The notes: generated by a model from the letters alone, not told the origin. A stretch of 64,000 bases of DNA from VAZQ01 sp963753575 (GCA_963753575.1 CAVWCR010000003.1:4278001-4342000), one strand, 5' to 3'; positions 36,277 to 44,914 are shown, numbered from the stretch's first letter. Program-made: numbers and translations.

Positions 36277-36535
36277 CCGCCCATACCCCAAATAAGACCG
36301 GCGAACCTAACCCACAGTTTGCGCAATGGAAATAAGCGATGACGTTTTACGGGATCAGGTTACCGGAGGGAATGCGATTTCCACGATTTCCATGACTGCA
36401 CACCCTGTCCTCGCCGAGAATGGTTAAGGAGAAGCGATGCGACCACGCGGGCCCCTGGCGGGACGCGCCTTGTGCCACTACGATCCGGGCCGATTTCCGG
36501 AAGGCCATTCCAAAGAGAGAAAACGAGGAGGAGCG

Positions 36536-36940
36536 ATGTCTGACCAGTCGGCAGCGGCACGGACGCCGGGCGCCAAGCGTGCTGGGGCAGGCGAATATCT
36601 ATTCGACCTTGCCCGCGTGAACCACATCAAGGGCGGACCGGATTATTCGTCGGTCGAAGGCGGCGTGGTCGAAGGCGACCGGATGATCGTCGCGCTCATG
36701 CGCATGCCGGCCGGCACCGGCGCGGTCGCGCATTCGCATCCGAACGAGCAGTGGATCTACATCCTGGAAGGCACCTTCCGCGCCAAGATCGGCGACACCG
36801 AGTTGGTCGCCAAGCCGGGATCGGTCGTCTACGTGCCGTCGAACGTGATCCATTCCGCCGAGGCGACACCGGAGGCGGATGTCGTGTTCTTCACCGTCAA
36901 AGACGCTTCGCACAGCCTGCACGGAACGAAAGCGGCGTGA
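36536..36940 (+). CDS. Single-domain cupin protein
   Basis: A 134-residue cupin. Metal ligands fit HSHPNEQWIYILEG (His66, His68 and a Glu/Gln at 71-72) and His106 in PSNVIHSAEA. The family includes dioxygenases, isomerases and sugar-binding regulators. A strong GAGGAGGAG ribosome-binding site precedes the ATG. It begins the operon that continues with tctC, tctB and tctA, so its substrate may be the imported carboxylate or a derivative. No signal peptide. Confidence 0.87.
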   Translation: MSDQSAAARTPGAKRAGAGEYLFDLARVNHIKGGPDYSSVEGGVVEGDRMIVALMRMPAGTGAVAHSHPNEQWIYILEGTFRAKIGDTELVAKPGSVVYVPSNVIHSAEATPEADVVFFTVKDASHSLHGTKAA

Positions 36941-36971
36941 CTTTCATGCACCAGAGCAAGGGGAGGATAAC

Positions 36972-37964
36972 ATGAGACGATTGAGTGTGACGTTGCTGGC
37001 GGCTGCGGGCCTTGCGCTCGCGCTCGGTCCGGCTCAGGCGCAGGATCACTTTCCGTCGAAGCCAGTCAAGGTGATCGTGCCGTATGCGCCCGGCGGCGCC
37101 ACCGACATCGTCGCCCGCATCGTGACCGAACAGATGCGCCAGGGACTCGGACAGTCGTTCGTGGTCGAAAACAAGCCGGGCGCCTTCGGCATCCTGGCGA
37201 TCGAGGAAATGGCGCGCTCGCGGCCGGACGGCTACACGCTGCAGGTCGGCAACGTGACTACCAACGCGATCTCGCCCGTGATCGCCGCCAGCAAGTTCAA
37301 GATCAACTACGATCGCGACGTCGCGCCGGTGACCAACCTGATCGACGTGCCGGCTTTCCTGGTGGTGACGACGACCAATTTCGCCATCAAGGACGTCAAG
37401 GGGCTCATCGACTACGCCAAGAAGAACCCCGACAAGCTGCGCTACGGGACGGTCGGCGCCGGCAGCTATCCGCACTACGACATGGCCTATTTCGCCAAGC
37501 GGGCGGGCGATCTGAAGATGGTGGCAATCCACAACAAGGCGGGCGCCTCGGGCGTGATCAACGACATGATCACCGGCGACACCCAGGCCGCGTTCCTTAA
37601 CGTCGCCTCGACCGCCGCCCAGATCCGCGCCGGCAAGCTCAAGCCGATCGCAATCGTCAATCACCAGCGGCTTGCGGACTATCCGGACGTGCCCACGATG
37701 GCAGAAGTCGGATTCCCAGACGTCGGCACCATCGCGTGGAACGCGATGTTCGCACCCGCGGCGACCCCCAAACCGGTGCTCGAAGCACTGCACAAGGCCG
37801 CCGTCGACGCACTTGCGGCGCCGGCTGCCAAGCAGGCGCTGACCAAGCAGCACTTCAACATCGTGCCGTCGAAGTCGGTGGAAGAAGCCAAGACCTGGCT
37901 CGCCGGCCAGATTGCGGCCTGGCGCAAGATCACCTCCGAGGTCAAGATCGAAAAGGCAGAGTAA
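36972..37964 (+). CDS. tctC: TctC-type tripartite tricarboxylate transporter receptor
   Basis: A 330-residue periplasmic receptor that is a classical Bug/TctC protein: signal peptide ending in AQAQ, then FPSKPVKVIVPYAPGGATD, VVENKPGAFGILAIEE, RPDGYTLQVG and the C-terminal TPKPVLEALHKAAVDAL. It starts at ATG after GGGAGGA. Unlike the other Bug receptors in this window it lies beside tctB and tctA, which supply the membrane part. A DUF559 gene and repeat DNA separate it from tctB. Ligand probably a carboxylic acid; citrate is not implied. Confidence 0.92.
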   Translation: MRRLSVTLLAAAGLALALGPAQAQDHFPSKPVKVIVPYAPGGATDIVARIVTEQMRQGLGQSFVVENKPGAFGILAIEEMARSRPDGYTLQVGNVTTNAISPVIAASKFKINYDRDVAPVTNLIDVPAFLVVTTTNFAIKDVKGLIDYAKKNPDKLRYGTVGAGSYPHYDMAYFAKRAGDLKMVAIHNKAGASGVINDMITGDTQAAFLNVASTAAQIRAGKLKPIAIVNHQRLADYPDVPTMAEVGFPDVGTIAWNAMFAPAATPKPVLEALHKAAVDALAAPAAKQALTKQHFNIVPSKSVEEAKTWLAGQIAAWRKITSEVKIEKAE

Positions 37965-38039
37965 TTTCCATTCGCGTGCATCGCCCGGGGGCGAAACGCA
38001 GACACGGCGTTGCCGTTGCGGCGGTCCGTGCCACAAGGT

Positions 38040-38070
38040 TCCCTCCCCCCTTGTGGGGGAGGGACAGGGA
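38040..38070. repeat. 31-bp C/G-rich repeat, left copy
   Basis: This 31-base sequence is itself a near-palindrome (TCCCTCCCCCCTTG / GGGGGAGGGA), and its perfect reverse complement occurs at 38461-38491. A copy with one mismatch is at 28086-28116. Together with the right copy it brackets the DUF559 gene within the tct operon. Confidence 0.92.
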
Positions 38071-38145
38071 GAGGGGCCGCGGCGCATACCACACGCCGTT
38101 GTTAGCGAACAGCAGCGCCACCGGGCGAAGCGTCTTCGCATCACG

Positions 38146-38556
38146 ATGACTCGTGCGGAGACATTGCTCTGGCGCTACATCAAGGCGCGCCACCTCGACG
38201 GACTCTCATTTCGTCGGCAGGTTCCCATGCGAAGATACATCGCCGACTTTGTTAGTCATTCGCATCGCCTAATTGTTGAGCTCGATGGCGAAAGCCACGA
38301 TTTCGAATCCAGAATTCAGTCTGACGCGGAACGCGACGCCTGGTTTGTTTCACAAGGATACACGGTGCTCCGATTCACCAATGAACAGATTTTGACGAAC
38401 CTCGAGGGTGTCGTGGACACGATCCGCACCGAGGCTGCGTCACGACTCGGCATACCCCCTTCCCTGTCCCTCCCCCACAAGGGGGGAGGGACCCCCAAAA
38501 CAAACGACCGAGCTAGCGGGACAGTGACCCATCGAGACCTGAGCCCGTTCGAATGA
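38146..38556 (+). CDS. DUF559 (Vsr/restriction-endonuclease-fold) protein
   Basis: A 136-residue protein of the DUF559 family, related to very-short-patch-repair endonucleases. Typical blocks are MTRAETLLWRYIKARHLDG, FRRQVPMRRYIADFVSHSHRL and ELDGESHD, with Asp34, Glu46 and Asp48 as candidate PD-(D/E)XK residues, then GYTVLRFTNEQILTNLEGVVDTI. The family core ends near residue 101; the last 35 residues are encoded by the right repeat copy and spacer. Many homologues begin 10-15 residues earlier (here SEQQRHRAKRLRIT), but no start codon with ribosome-binding site is visible there. It sits between tctC and tctB, ends in an ATGA overlap with tctB, and looks inserted. Its function is unknown. Confidence 0.85.
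   Translation: MTRAETLLWRYIKARHLDGLSFRRQVPMRRYIADFVSHSHRLIVELDGESHDFESRIQSDAERDAWFVSQGYTVLRFTNEQILTNLEGVVDTIRTEAASRLGIPPSLSLPHKGGGTPKTNDRASGTVTHRDLSPFE
38461..38491. repeat. 31-bp C/G-rich repeat, right copy (inverted)
   Basis: Perfect reverse complement of 38040-38070. It lies within the 3' part of the DUF559 reading frame, supplying codons for SLSLPHKGGG, which is the common translation of this repeat. The distance between the copies is 390 bases. Confidence 0.92.
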
Positions 38557-39050
38557 CCATCGACACCCCCAAGACAACCCCGCAGCACCATCTTTTCCGC
38601 CTGCTCGCGCGCAAGAACGTGCTGGCCGGCCTGATGTTCATCGGCGTCGCGGCGCTCGGTCTGTGGGTCTCGCGCGACTATCCGATCGGCACCGCGCTGC
38701 GCATGGGCACCGGTTATGTGCCGCGCCTGTTGTGCTGGATCCTGATGGGTCTCGGCGCCGCCATCCTGCTGCAGGGGCTGCGTGAGAAGGACGCGCCGAC
38801 CGAGCACCTCACATGGACGCAGCTTCTGCCGGTCGCCGTGGTGACGGCAAGCCTGATCGCGTTCGCGCTTGCGATCGAGCAGCTCGGTCTCGTGCTGTCG
38901 ATTCTTCTCCTCGTCGGCATCGGCGCAGTCGCGGCGCGCGACATAAAATTCTGGGAAGCGCTCGCGGCCGCGCTCGTGCTCATTGTGATGGCCTGGGCGA
39001 TCTTCGTCCTCGGGCTCGGATTGGCGATCCCGGTTTGGCCGGAGTGGTGA
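38553..39050 (+). CDS. tctB: Tripartite tricarboxylate transporter small membrane subunit TctB
   Basis: A 165-residue protein with four hydrophobic segments (about 24-41, 60-76, 91-110 and 116-158), the TctB layout. The segment MGTGYVPRLLCWILMGLGAAIL is the family's conserved G-x-G-x-x-P start. Its ATG overlaps the DUF559 stop and its stop overlaps the tctA start, so translation is coupled to tctA. It forms the permease with TctA and receives substrate from TctC, driven by an ion gradient. Confidence 0.93.
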   Translation: MTIDTPKTTPQHHLFRLLARKNVLAGLMFIGVAALGLWVSRDYPIGTALRMGTGYVPRLLCWILMGLGAAILLQGLREKDAPTEHLTWTQLLPVAVVTASLIAFALAIEQLGLVLSILLLVGIGAVAARDIKFWEALAAALVLIVMAWAIFVLGLGLAIPVWPEW

Positions 39051-40555
39051 TGGAGCTGTTCAACCATCTCGCGACCGGCTTTGGCGTTGCGATGACGCCC
39101 GCGAACCTCGGCTTCGCGCTGGTCGGCGCGCTGATCGGAACGCTGATCGGGGTGCTGCCTGGCATCGGGCCGATCGCCACCATCGCGATGCTGTTGCCGC
39201 TCACCTTCCATCTCGAGCCGGTGTCGGGCCTGATCATGCTCGCCGGCATTTTCTACGGCGCCCAATACGGCGGCTCGACCACCGCCATCCTGGTCAACCT
39301 GCCGGGCGAGACCTCCTCGGTCGTCACCTGCCTCGACGGCCACCAGATGGCGCGCCAAGGCAAGGCCGGCTCCGCGCTCGCGATCGCGGCGCTCGGCTCG
39401 TTCTTCGCTGGCACGGTCTCGACTTTCATCATCGCGGCGTTTGCCCCGCCGCTCGCGCGGGTCGGCCAATCCTTCGGCGCCCCCGAATATTTCTCCTTGA
39501 TGGCGCTCGGCCTGATCGCAGCCGTGGTGCTGGCGCACGGCTCGGTGCTCAAGGCGATCGCCATGATCATCCTCGGCCTCTTGCTCGGGCTCGTCGGCAC
39601 CGACGGACAGACCGCCGGCGAGCGTTTCACCTTCGACATCACCGAGCTTTCCGACGGCATCGATTTCGCCGTGCTGGCGATCGGCGTCTTCGGGGTAGGC
39701 GAGGTCATCGCCAACCTGACCCGCGGCGAAGAAAGCCGCTCGGTGATGAGCACGACCATCACACGGCTTTGGCCAACGCGGGAGGATTTTCGTCGGGCTT
39801 GGCCGGCTGTGCTTCGCGGCACCGCCCTCGGCTCGATCCTGGGCGTGCTGCCCGGCGGCGGTGCCACGCTTTCCTCATTCGCCGCCTATGTGCTGGAGAA
39901 GAAGGTGGCAAGCGATCCCTCCCGCTTCGGCCGCGGCGCGGTCGAGGGCGTAGCGGGGCCTGAATTGGCCAACAATGCCGGCGCACAGACCTCGTTCATC
40001 CCGATGCTGACGCTTGGCATCCCGGGTAACGCCGTGATGGCGCTGATGATCGGGGCGATGACGATCCACGGCATTCAGCCGGGCCCGCAGGTGATGACCG
40101 AGCGCCCGACCCTGTTCTGGGGCATGGTCGCCTCGATGTGGATCGGCAATCTGATGCTGCTCGTCATCAATCTGCCGCTGATCGGAATCTGGGTACAACT
40201 GCTCAAGGTCCCCTACCGGTTCCTCTATCTTTCGATCCTCCTGTTCTGCGCCATCGGGGTCTACACCATCGGCAACAGCTCCTTCTCGGTGCTGGTCGCG
40301 GCGTTCTTCGGCGTGTTCGGCTTCATCCTGATGCGGCTCGAATGCGAGCCGGCGCCGATGATCCTCGGCTTCGTGCTCGGCCCGCTGATGGAGGACAATC
40401 TGCGGCGCGCGATGCGGATCTCGGGCGGCGACCCGATGATCTTCGTCAACCGGCCGATCAGTCTCGGCCTCTTGATCGCTGCGACGATCCTGCTCGTAAT
40501 CGTCGCCCTGCCGGCCATCCGCCGCGGGCGTGAGGAGGCTTTCCAGGAGAGCTGA
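39050..40555 (+). CDS. tctA: Tripartite tricarboxylate transporter large membrane subunit TctA
   Basis: A 501-residue membrane protein with about 12 helices. Family signatures are LIGVLPGIGPIATIAMLLPLT near residue 35, YGAQYGGSTTAILVNLPGE near 65-83, and the repeat-related ILGVLPGGGATLSSFAAY and TLGIPGNAVMALMIGAM in the second half. It starts with ATG overlapping the tctB stop. It is the only TctA in the window and could in principle serve several of the orphan Bug receptors. Confidence 0.95.
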   Translation: MELFNHLATGFGVAMTPANLGFALVGALIGTLIGVLPGIGPIATIAMLLPLTFHLEPVSGLIMLAGIFYGAQYGGSTTAILVNLPGETSSVVTCLDGHQMARQGKAGSALAIAALGSFFAGTVSTFIIAAFAPPLARVGQSFGAPEYFSLMALGLIAAVVLAHGSVLKAIAMIILGLLLGLVGTDGQTAGERFTFDITELSDGIDFAVLAIGVFGVGEVIANLTRGEESRSVMSTTITRLWPTREDFRRAWPAVLRGTALGSILGVLPGGGATLSSFAAYVLEKKVASDPSRFGRGAVEGVAGPELANNAGAQTSFIPMLTLGIPGNAVMALMIGAMTIHGIQPGPQVMTERPTLFWGMVASMWIGNLMLLVINLPLIGIWVQLLKVPYRFLYLSILLFCAIGVYTIGNSSFSVLVAAFFGVFGFILMRLECEPAPMILGFVLGPLMEDNLRRAMRISGGDPMIFVNRPISLGLLIAATILLVIVALPAIRRGREEAFQES

Positions 40556-40689
40556 GACGATACGACCGCAACTAATCCGCGCGATATGCAACCAAAGATT
40601 GCTCCTTGTGGTTGCGATATTATTAACGTTGGAACAAGGTATTTTGCCTAGGCTGGCCGGCACATCAAATCATATTGCCAGTAGCTGAG

Positions 40690-42657
40690 ATGTTTAGCGT
40701 TGCCGACCATCTGATCACGCAGCATGACGTTCGCCTTGTCCTGGCGGCAGCGCTCGTATGCTTTTTCGCAAGCCTCATCGCCGTGCACCTGTTCCGCCGT
40801 GCCCAGGCCACGGGTGGACGCACGCGCGGCCTCTGGATCGCGACGGCGGGCGCCGCCACCGGGTTCGGGATCTGGGCAACGCACTTCGTGGCCATGCTGG
40901 CGTACACGCCGGATTTTCCGGTTGCCTACGCGGTCCTGCCGACGGGGCTTTCGCTGCTGGTTGCCGTTGTCGTCACATCGCTCGGTCTTGCGATTGCGAT
41001 TACCGCCAGCGCGCCATGGGCCGCGCCGGTCGGTGGTGCAATCGTGGCAGGCGGGGCCGCCGCCATGCACTATCTCGGCATGCAGGCACTCGAGCTGCCG
41101 GGCCAGATCAGCTGGTCCATGGGCCCCGTGGTCGTCTCCATCCTGGTCGGAGCCGTCCTCGCCATCGCGGCGCTGATGCTGGCGCTCCGCCGGGAAACGA
41201 CGGTTACGACGCTTGGCACAGGAATCCTGCTGGCGCTCGCGATCGTATCCCTCCACTTCATCGCCATTGGAGCGGTCGAGATTACGCCCGACCAAACTCG
41301 CACGATCAGCGACCATTCGCTGTCGCCGACATGGCTTGCGACGGTGATCGCCGGTCTTGCCGCTGTGGTGCTGGGCATGAGCCTGGTTGGCGCGTTCGCC
41401 GACCGTCGGTTCAGCGAGACCAACGCCCAGCTCCGGGCGGCGCTCAACAACATGCCGCAAGGCCTGTGCATGTTCGACGGCGCCGCGCGGCTGGTCATTT
41501 GCAACGAGCAATACCTGGATGTGTACGGCCTCACCCGCGAGCAGACGGCCCCGGGCATCTCGCTGCGCCAACTGCTCGAACATCGGCGCTCGATTGGCAC
41601 TTTCTCTCAGGACATCGACACGTACGTCGCCGCCGCCCAGCGCCGCGTGGCTGAAGGAAGTGTCTTTAACAACGTCATCGAAGTCAGAGGACGCGTGATC
41701 TCGATTTCGAACCGGCCGATCGTCGGCGGCGGCTGGGTAGCAACGCATGAGGACATCACCGAGCAGCGCCAGCGGGCCCGGCAACTCGATCGCGCCGCCG
41801 AACAGGAAGCGCGCCGTGCCGTGATCGAAACCGCCATCACGACATTCCGCGATCGCATCGAGACCACGCTCAGCACTGTCGGCGAGCACGCCAGCGCGCT
41901 CAGCCAGACAGCAAACACCTTGTTTGCGGCCTCGCGCCGTACGTCGGAGCGCGCCGAAGGCGCCGTCCACGCGTCGAACGAGGCGTCAGACAACGTCGAG
42001 GTCGCCGCCGCGGCCGCCGAGGAGATGTCGTCCTCGATCGAGGAGATCAGCCGTCAACTCAGCCAGACCAACGACCTGGTCAGCAACACGGTGAGCGAAG
42101 CCAGAGCCACCAATGAGCAGATCGGCGGACTTGCGACGGCCGCCCAGAAGATCGGTGACGTGGTCAAGCTGATCCAAAGCGTCGCCGGACAGACCAACCT
42201 TCTGGCGCTCAACGCCACCATCGAGGCCGCTCGCGCCGGCGAGGCCGGGCGCGGCTTCGCCGTGGTCGCCTCAGAAGTGAAGTCGCTCGCGATCCAGACC
42301 GCCCGAGCGACCGACGAGATCTCCGAGCAGATTTCCGCCGTGCAAACCTCGACCCGGGCCGCCGTCGAGGCGATCGGCCGGATCGCCGAACGCATGAACG
42401 AGGTCAGCCAATATACGTCGGCGGCGGCCGCATCGGTCCAGCAACAGAATGCGGCGACCGGCGATATTTCACAGAATGTCATCAGCGCGACGCGCGGGAC
42501 GAAGCAGATCGTCACGGTTCTCGCCGACGTCGCCGGCGCCGCTACCGAGACGCATCAATCGGCCGAAACCGTGCTCACGGCGTCCGAAGCGGTCGCGGCC
42601 GCGGCGGGCAAGCTGCGCACCGAGGTGGAAGACTTTCTGCAGAAGGTCGCGGTCTAG
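40690..42657 (+). CDS. MHYT-PAS methyl-accepting chemotaxis protein
   Basis: A 655-residue chemoreceptor with an unusual sensor. Residues 10-225 form an MHYT-type membrane domain of about seven helices with three motif copies: THFVAM at 64-69, MHYLGM at 126-131 and LHFIAI at 188-193. MHYT domains are proposed to bind copper and sense O2, CO or NO. A PAS_7 domain follows (LRAALNNMPQGLCMFDG near 243 to about 360), then a coiled MCP signalling domain with the hairpin tip GQTNLLALNATIEAARAGEAGRGFAVVA. No HAMP domain and no periplasmic loop domain are visible. I chose the ATG at 40690 over a TTG at 40675. No che genes are adjacent. Confidence 0.92.
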   Translation: MFSVADHLITQHDVRLVLAAALVCFFASLIAVHLFRRAQATGGRTRGLWIATAGAATGFGIWATHFVAMLAYTPDFPVAYAVLPTGLSLLVAVVVTSLGLAIAITASAPWAAPVGGAIVAGGAAAMHYLGMQALELPGQISWSMGPVVVSILVGAVLAIAALMLALRRETTVTTLGTGILLALAIVSLHFIAIGAVEITPDQTRTISDHSLSPTWLATVIAGLAAVVLGMSLVGAFADRRFSETNAQLRAALNNMPQGLCMFDGAARLVICNEQYLDVYGLTREQTAPGISLRQLLEHRRSIGTFSQDIDTYVAAAQRRVAEGSVFNNVIEVRGRVISISNRPIVGGGWVATHEDITEQRQRARQLDRAAEQEARRAVIETAITTFRDRIETTLSTVGEHASALSQTANTLFAASRRTSERAEGAVHASNEASDNVEVAAAAAEEMSSSIEEISRQLSQTNDLVSNTVSEARATNEQIGGLATAAQKIGDVVKLIQSVAGQTNLLALNATIEAARAGEAGRGFAVVASEVKSLAIQTARATDEISEQISAVQTSTRAAVEAIGRIAERMNEVSQYTSAAAASVQQQNAATGDISQNVISATRGTKQIVTVLADVAGAATETHQSAETVLTASEAVAAAAGKLRTEVEDFLQKVAV

Positions 42658-42729
42658 TGCCCCGTTTCCGAAGTCCGTGATACGTCGCAGCACGTTCTGA
42701 CACGAACTTCGGAAACAAAGGGGCACTAG
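42654..42729. terminator. Long imperfect hairpin after the chemoreceptor gene
   Basis: Arm 42654-42674 (CTAGTGCCCCGTTTCCGAAG and one more base) pairs with 42706-42729 with a 3-base AAA bulge on the right arm. The stop codon TAG of the chemoreceptor lies inside the left arm. It could stop transcription, but no U-run follows, so it may instead be a dispersed palindromic element. The outer CTAGTGCC/GGCACTAG ends recur at 42813-42820. Confidence 0.6.
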
Positions 42730-42756
42730 CAACTCTATGATTTTAGCGCTGCTTTT

Positions 42757-42820
42757 CGATTTGAAGTTCCTAATCGAGCTTGCTGCAGGTAGTGTAGGAA
42801 CTTCAAATCGGCGGCACTAG
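42757..42820. repeat. Second hairpin with perfect 16-bp arms
   Basis: CGATTTGAAGTTCCTA at 42757-42772 and its exact complement TAGGAACTTCAAATCG at 42795-42810, separated by a 22-base loop. It is followed by GGCACTAG (42813-42820), the same end as the first hairpin. Together the two form a 167-base composite between convergent genes (chemoreceptor and Fe-type binding protein). Confidence 0.75.
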
Positions 42821-42845
42821 GCAGAAAGCAGTCGCCCGGTGCAGC

Positions 42846-43853
42846 TCAGGAGAAAATCTCGCTGAAGCGGCGCTTGATGCGCTGCGTTTCCCGCTCGATG
42901 TAATCGGTATCGACCGGGATGATCTTCAGACTCTTGAGCTCCGGCGAGCCGGCCGGCGGCACAATGTCGATACGTGCCGAGTAGCCGCCATCAGCGGGGA
43001 AGATCTTCTGGGCGTCATCGCCGATCATGAACTCCGCAAACAGCTTCGCGGCATTCGGGTGCGGCGACCCCTTCACCACCGACGTCGGCGACGGGACGAC
43101 GAAGACGCCATCGCTCGGATAGAGCGTTTTGATCGGATGGCCACCGCGCTTGAGATCGGCGGCGTAGGAGTCGAGCGCGCCGACCGCGATCAGCCGCTCG
43201 CCGCGCTTGAGCATGTCGGAGACCTGCTGGTTGCCCTGCACGATCATGATGTCGTTGGCGCGCAGCTTTTCGTAGAAGGACCAGCCGCGCTCTTTCGCGA
43301 TCATGCCAACGACCGACACCTGCAGCGAGGTGAAGGACGGATCGGTCATCACCAGCTTGCCCTTGTATGTGGCGTTGATGAGGTCGCTCCAGGTCTTTGG
43401 CTCATCGGCGGCCACGACGCGGTCGGTCCGATAATAGTGAGTCATCAGGTTGAGCCTTTGACCCACGAAGGGGCCGTCGGCGGCCTTCGCCGCATCCGGA
43501 ACCTTGTCAAAGTTCTTCGGCTTGAAGAGGACGAAGTAGCCCTTCTTGTTCAGCGCATTGGCGGCGGCAGGCTCGGAATGCGTGAGCACGTCCGCACCAA
43601 CGCGGCGGCCCGCCATCTCCTGCTGGAAACGACGCAGGATGGCCGAGCCGCCGGAGCGGAACAGTTCGACCTCGATGCCGGTCTTTTGCTTGAACAGCGC
43701 CGAAATCTTCTGCGCCTGCTCGATCGGCGTCGAGGTGTACCAGCTCACCTTGCCCTCGGCCTTCGCCTTGGCAACATCGACGGCTTCTTGCGCATTCGCG
43801 GGAGCGACCGCGAAGAAGACAGCGGCGCACAGCACCCGTTTGAGCCTAAGCAT
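42846..43853 (-). CDS. Fe3+-type ABC transporter substrate-binding protein
   Basis: A 335-residue periplasmic binding protein of the FbpA/AfuA-like SBP_bac group. Signal peptide ends near PANAQ; the mature start GKVSWYTSTPIEQAQKISALFKQ... is the family hallmark (V-x-Y-T-S), followed by GIEVELFRSGG and ADVLTHSEP. I chose the ATG at 43853, which has GGGAGGA 7 bases upstream. It lies in the same direction as the hydrolase, ATPase and permease genes upstream. Members bind Fe3+, phosphonates, thiamine or organic acids; the Tyr-rich iron site of FbpA is not obvious, so a non-iron ligand is plausible. Confidence 0.85.
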   Translation of the reverse strand: MLRLKRVLCAAVFFAVAPANAQEAVDVAKAKAEGKVSWYTSTPIEQAQKISALFKQKTGIEVELFRSGGSAILRRFQQEMAGRRVGADVLTHSEPAAANALNKKGYFVLFKPKNFDKVPDAAKAADGPFVGQRLNLMTHYYRTDRVVAADEPKTWSDLINATYKGKLVMTDPSFTSLQVSVVGMIAKERGWSFYEKLRANDIMIVQGNQQVSDMLKRGERLIAVGALDSYAADLKRGGHPIKTLYPSDGVFVVPSPTSVVKGSPHPNAAKLFAEFMIGDDAQKIFPADGGYSARIDIVPPAGSPELKSLKIIPVDTDYIERETQRIKRRFSEIFS

Positions 43854-43962
43854 GACAAGTTCCTCCCGTTTTCGCACCCGTCATGGCTTGTCCCGGCCAT
43901 CACGCAGCCAAGTTCAAGCGGCCTGCGCAAGCCTGCCGCAAGCGCGGACATGACGGCGAGTA

Positions 43963-44898
43963 TTAGTGCTCACCTCGATAGATTGGTTCCGGCTGCGTGA
44001 AGAAGCTCAGCAGGATGTGTTTGACCAGCGCGTGATTCTTCTGCTGCAGCGAGGCGTGCGCGATGCCCGGCATGACGGCGAACTGCTTGTCGGGGTTGGG
44101 CAGCTTCTCGAAGAACTTGATCAAGTCTTCGAAGCTCGCGATGCCATCATACTGGCCGCGCATGATGATGGTCGCGGCCTTGATCTTCTCCGGATTACAG
44201 ACGGGAAGATGCGCGCACATGTCCACGTAGGTGCCGGTCGGCACCGAATTGTCGAGCTTGAGGATCGCGTCCGCAAACGCCTCAACCACGTCATTATCGG
44301 CGGTGCCGGGATGGTCGCGGTTGAAGATCGAATGCACGAAGGCGCGGTCGATCGGCCGGCGGTTCTTGGTCTGGTATTCGGGTAGCCGCTTGCGGCGGTC
44401 GGCGAGCGTCGGCGAGCCCTCGCCGGTCCACACCGTCGCGTCCAGCGCCAGGCGGCCGACCATCTCGGGATGGCGCTCGGCAAACAGCGCCGCACGCAGC
44501 GCGCCCGACGAAATGCCGTACACCAGAAGCGGACGCTTGCCGCGCAGGCTCTGGATGTAGGTTGCGGCCGCAAAGCAATCGTCGGCGCCGTACGAGATCG
44601 GAGCGTTGTTGTCGCGCGTCTTCGTTGAGCGGCCGTAGCCTTCCATGTCGACGCACCAGGTGTCAAAGCCGCGCGCCGCGAAGAAATCCATGGTCGAGAA
44701 CTCAGGACGGCCCGGGACCTGCAGATCGAAAGTTGGTTGCGAGGCCATCGAGGAGCCGTGCACGAACAGGATCGTGCCTTGGGTCTTGGCCGGATCGCCG
44801 GCATATTTCTCCCACAGGAAGAGCCGCACGTCGCTGCCCCTGTTGGTCCAGTGCTCCTCGGCCCGGATGGTGTCGCTCGGCATGATCGGCTTGTTCAT
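43963..44898 (-). CDS. Alpha/beta hydrolase
   Basis: A 311-residue alpha/beta-hydrolase. The oxyanion region is ILFVHGSSMAS (His47-Gly48), the nucleophile elbow is VYGISSG with Ser130, the acid is probably in MRGQYDGIAS and the His in PGIAHASL. The ATG at 44898 has GGAG upstream; the longer open frame merely reads back into the ATPase gene. It is located between the ABC ATPase and the binding protein, so it probably acts on the imported compound, for example ester or amide cleavage. No signal peptide. Confidence 0.88.
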   Translation of the reverse strand: MNKPIMPSDTIRAEEHWTNRGSDVRLFLWEKYAGDPAKTQGTILFVHGSSMASQPTFDLQVPGRPEFSTMDFFAARGFDTWCVDMEGYGRSTKTRDNNAPISYGADDCFAAATYIQSLRGKRPLLVYGISSGALRAALFAERHPEMVGRLALDATVWTGEGSPTLADRRKRLPEYQTKNRRPIDRAFVHSIFNRDHPGTADNDVVEAFADAILKLDNSVPTGTYVDMCAHLPVCNPEKIKAATIIMRGQYDGIASFEDLIKFFEKLPNPDKQFAVMPGIAHASLQQKNHALVKHILLSFFTQPEPIYRGEH

Positions 44899-44914
44899 CG
44901 TCTGGCTCCGATGG

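Noticed and set aside
38040..38491. A classical IS element around the DUF559 gene
   Set aside because: There is no DDE or HUH transposase, and no target-site duplication could be recognised by eye; DUF559 alone is not a known transposase.
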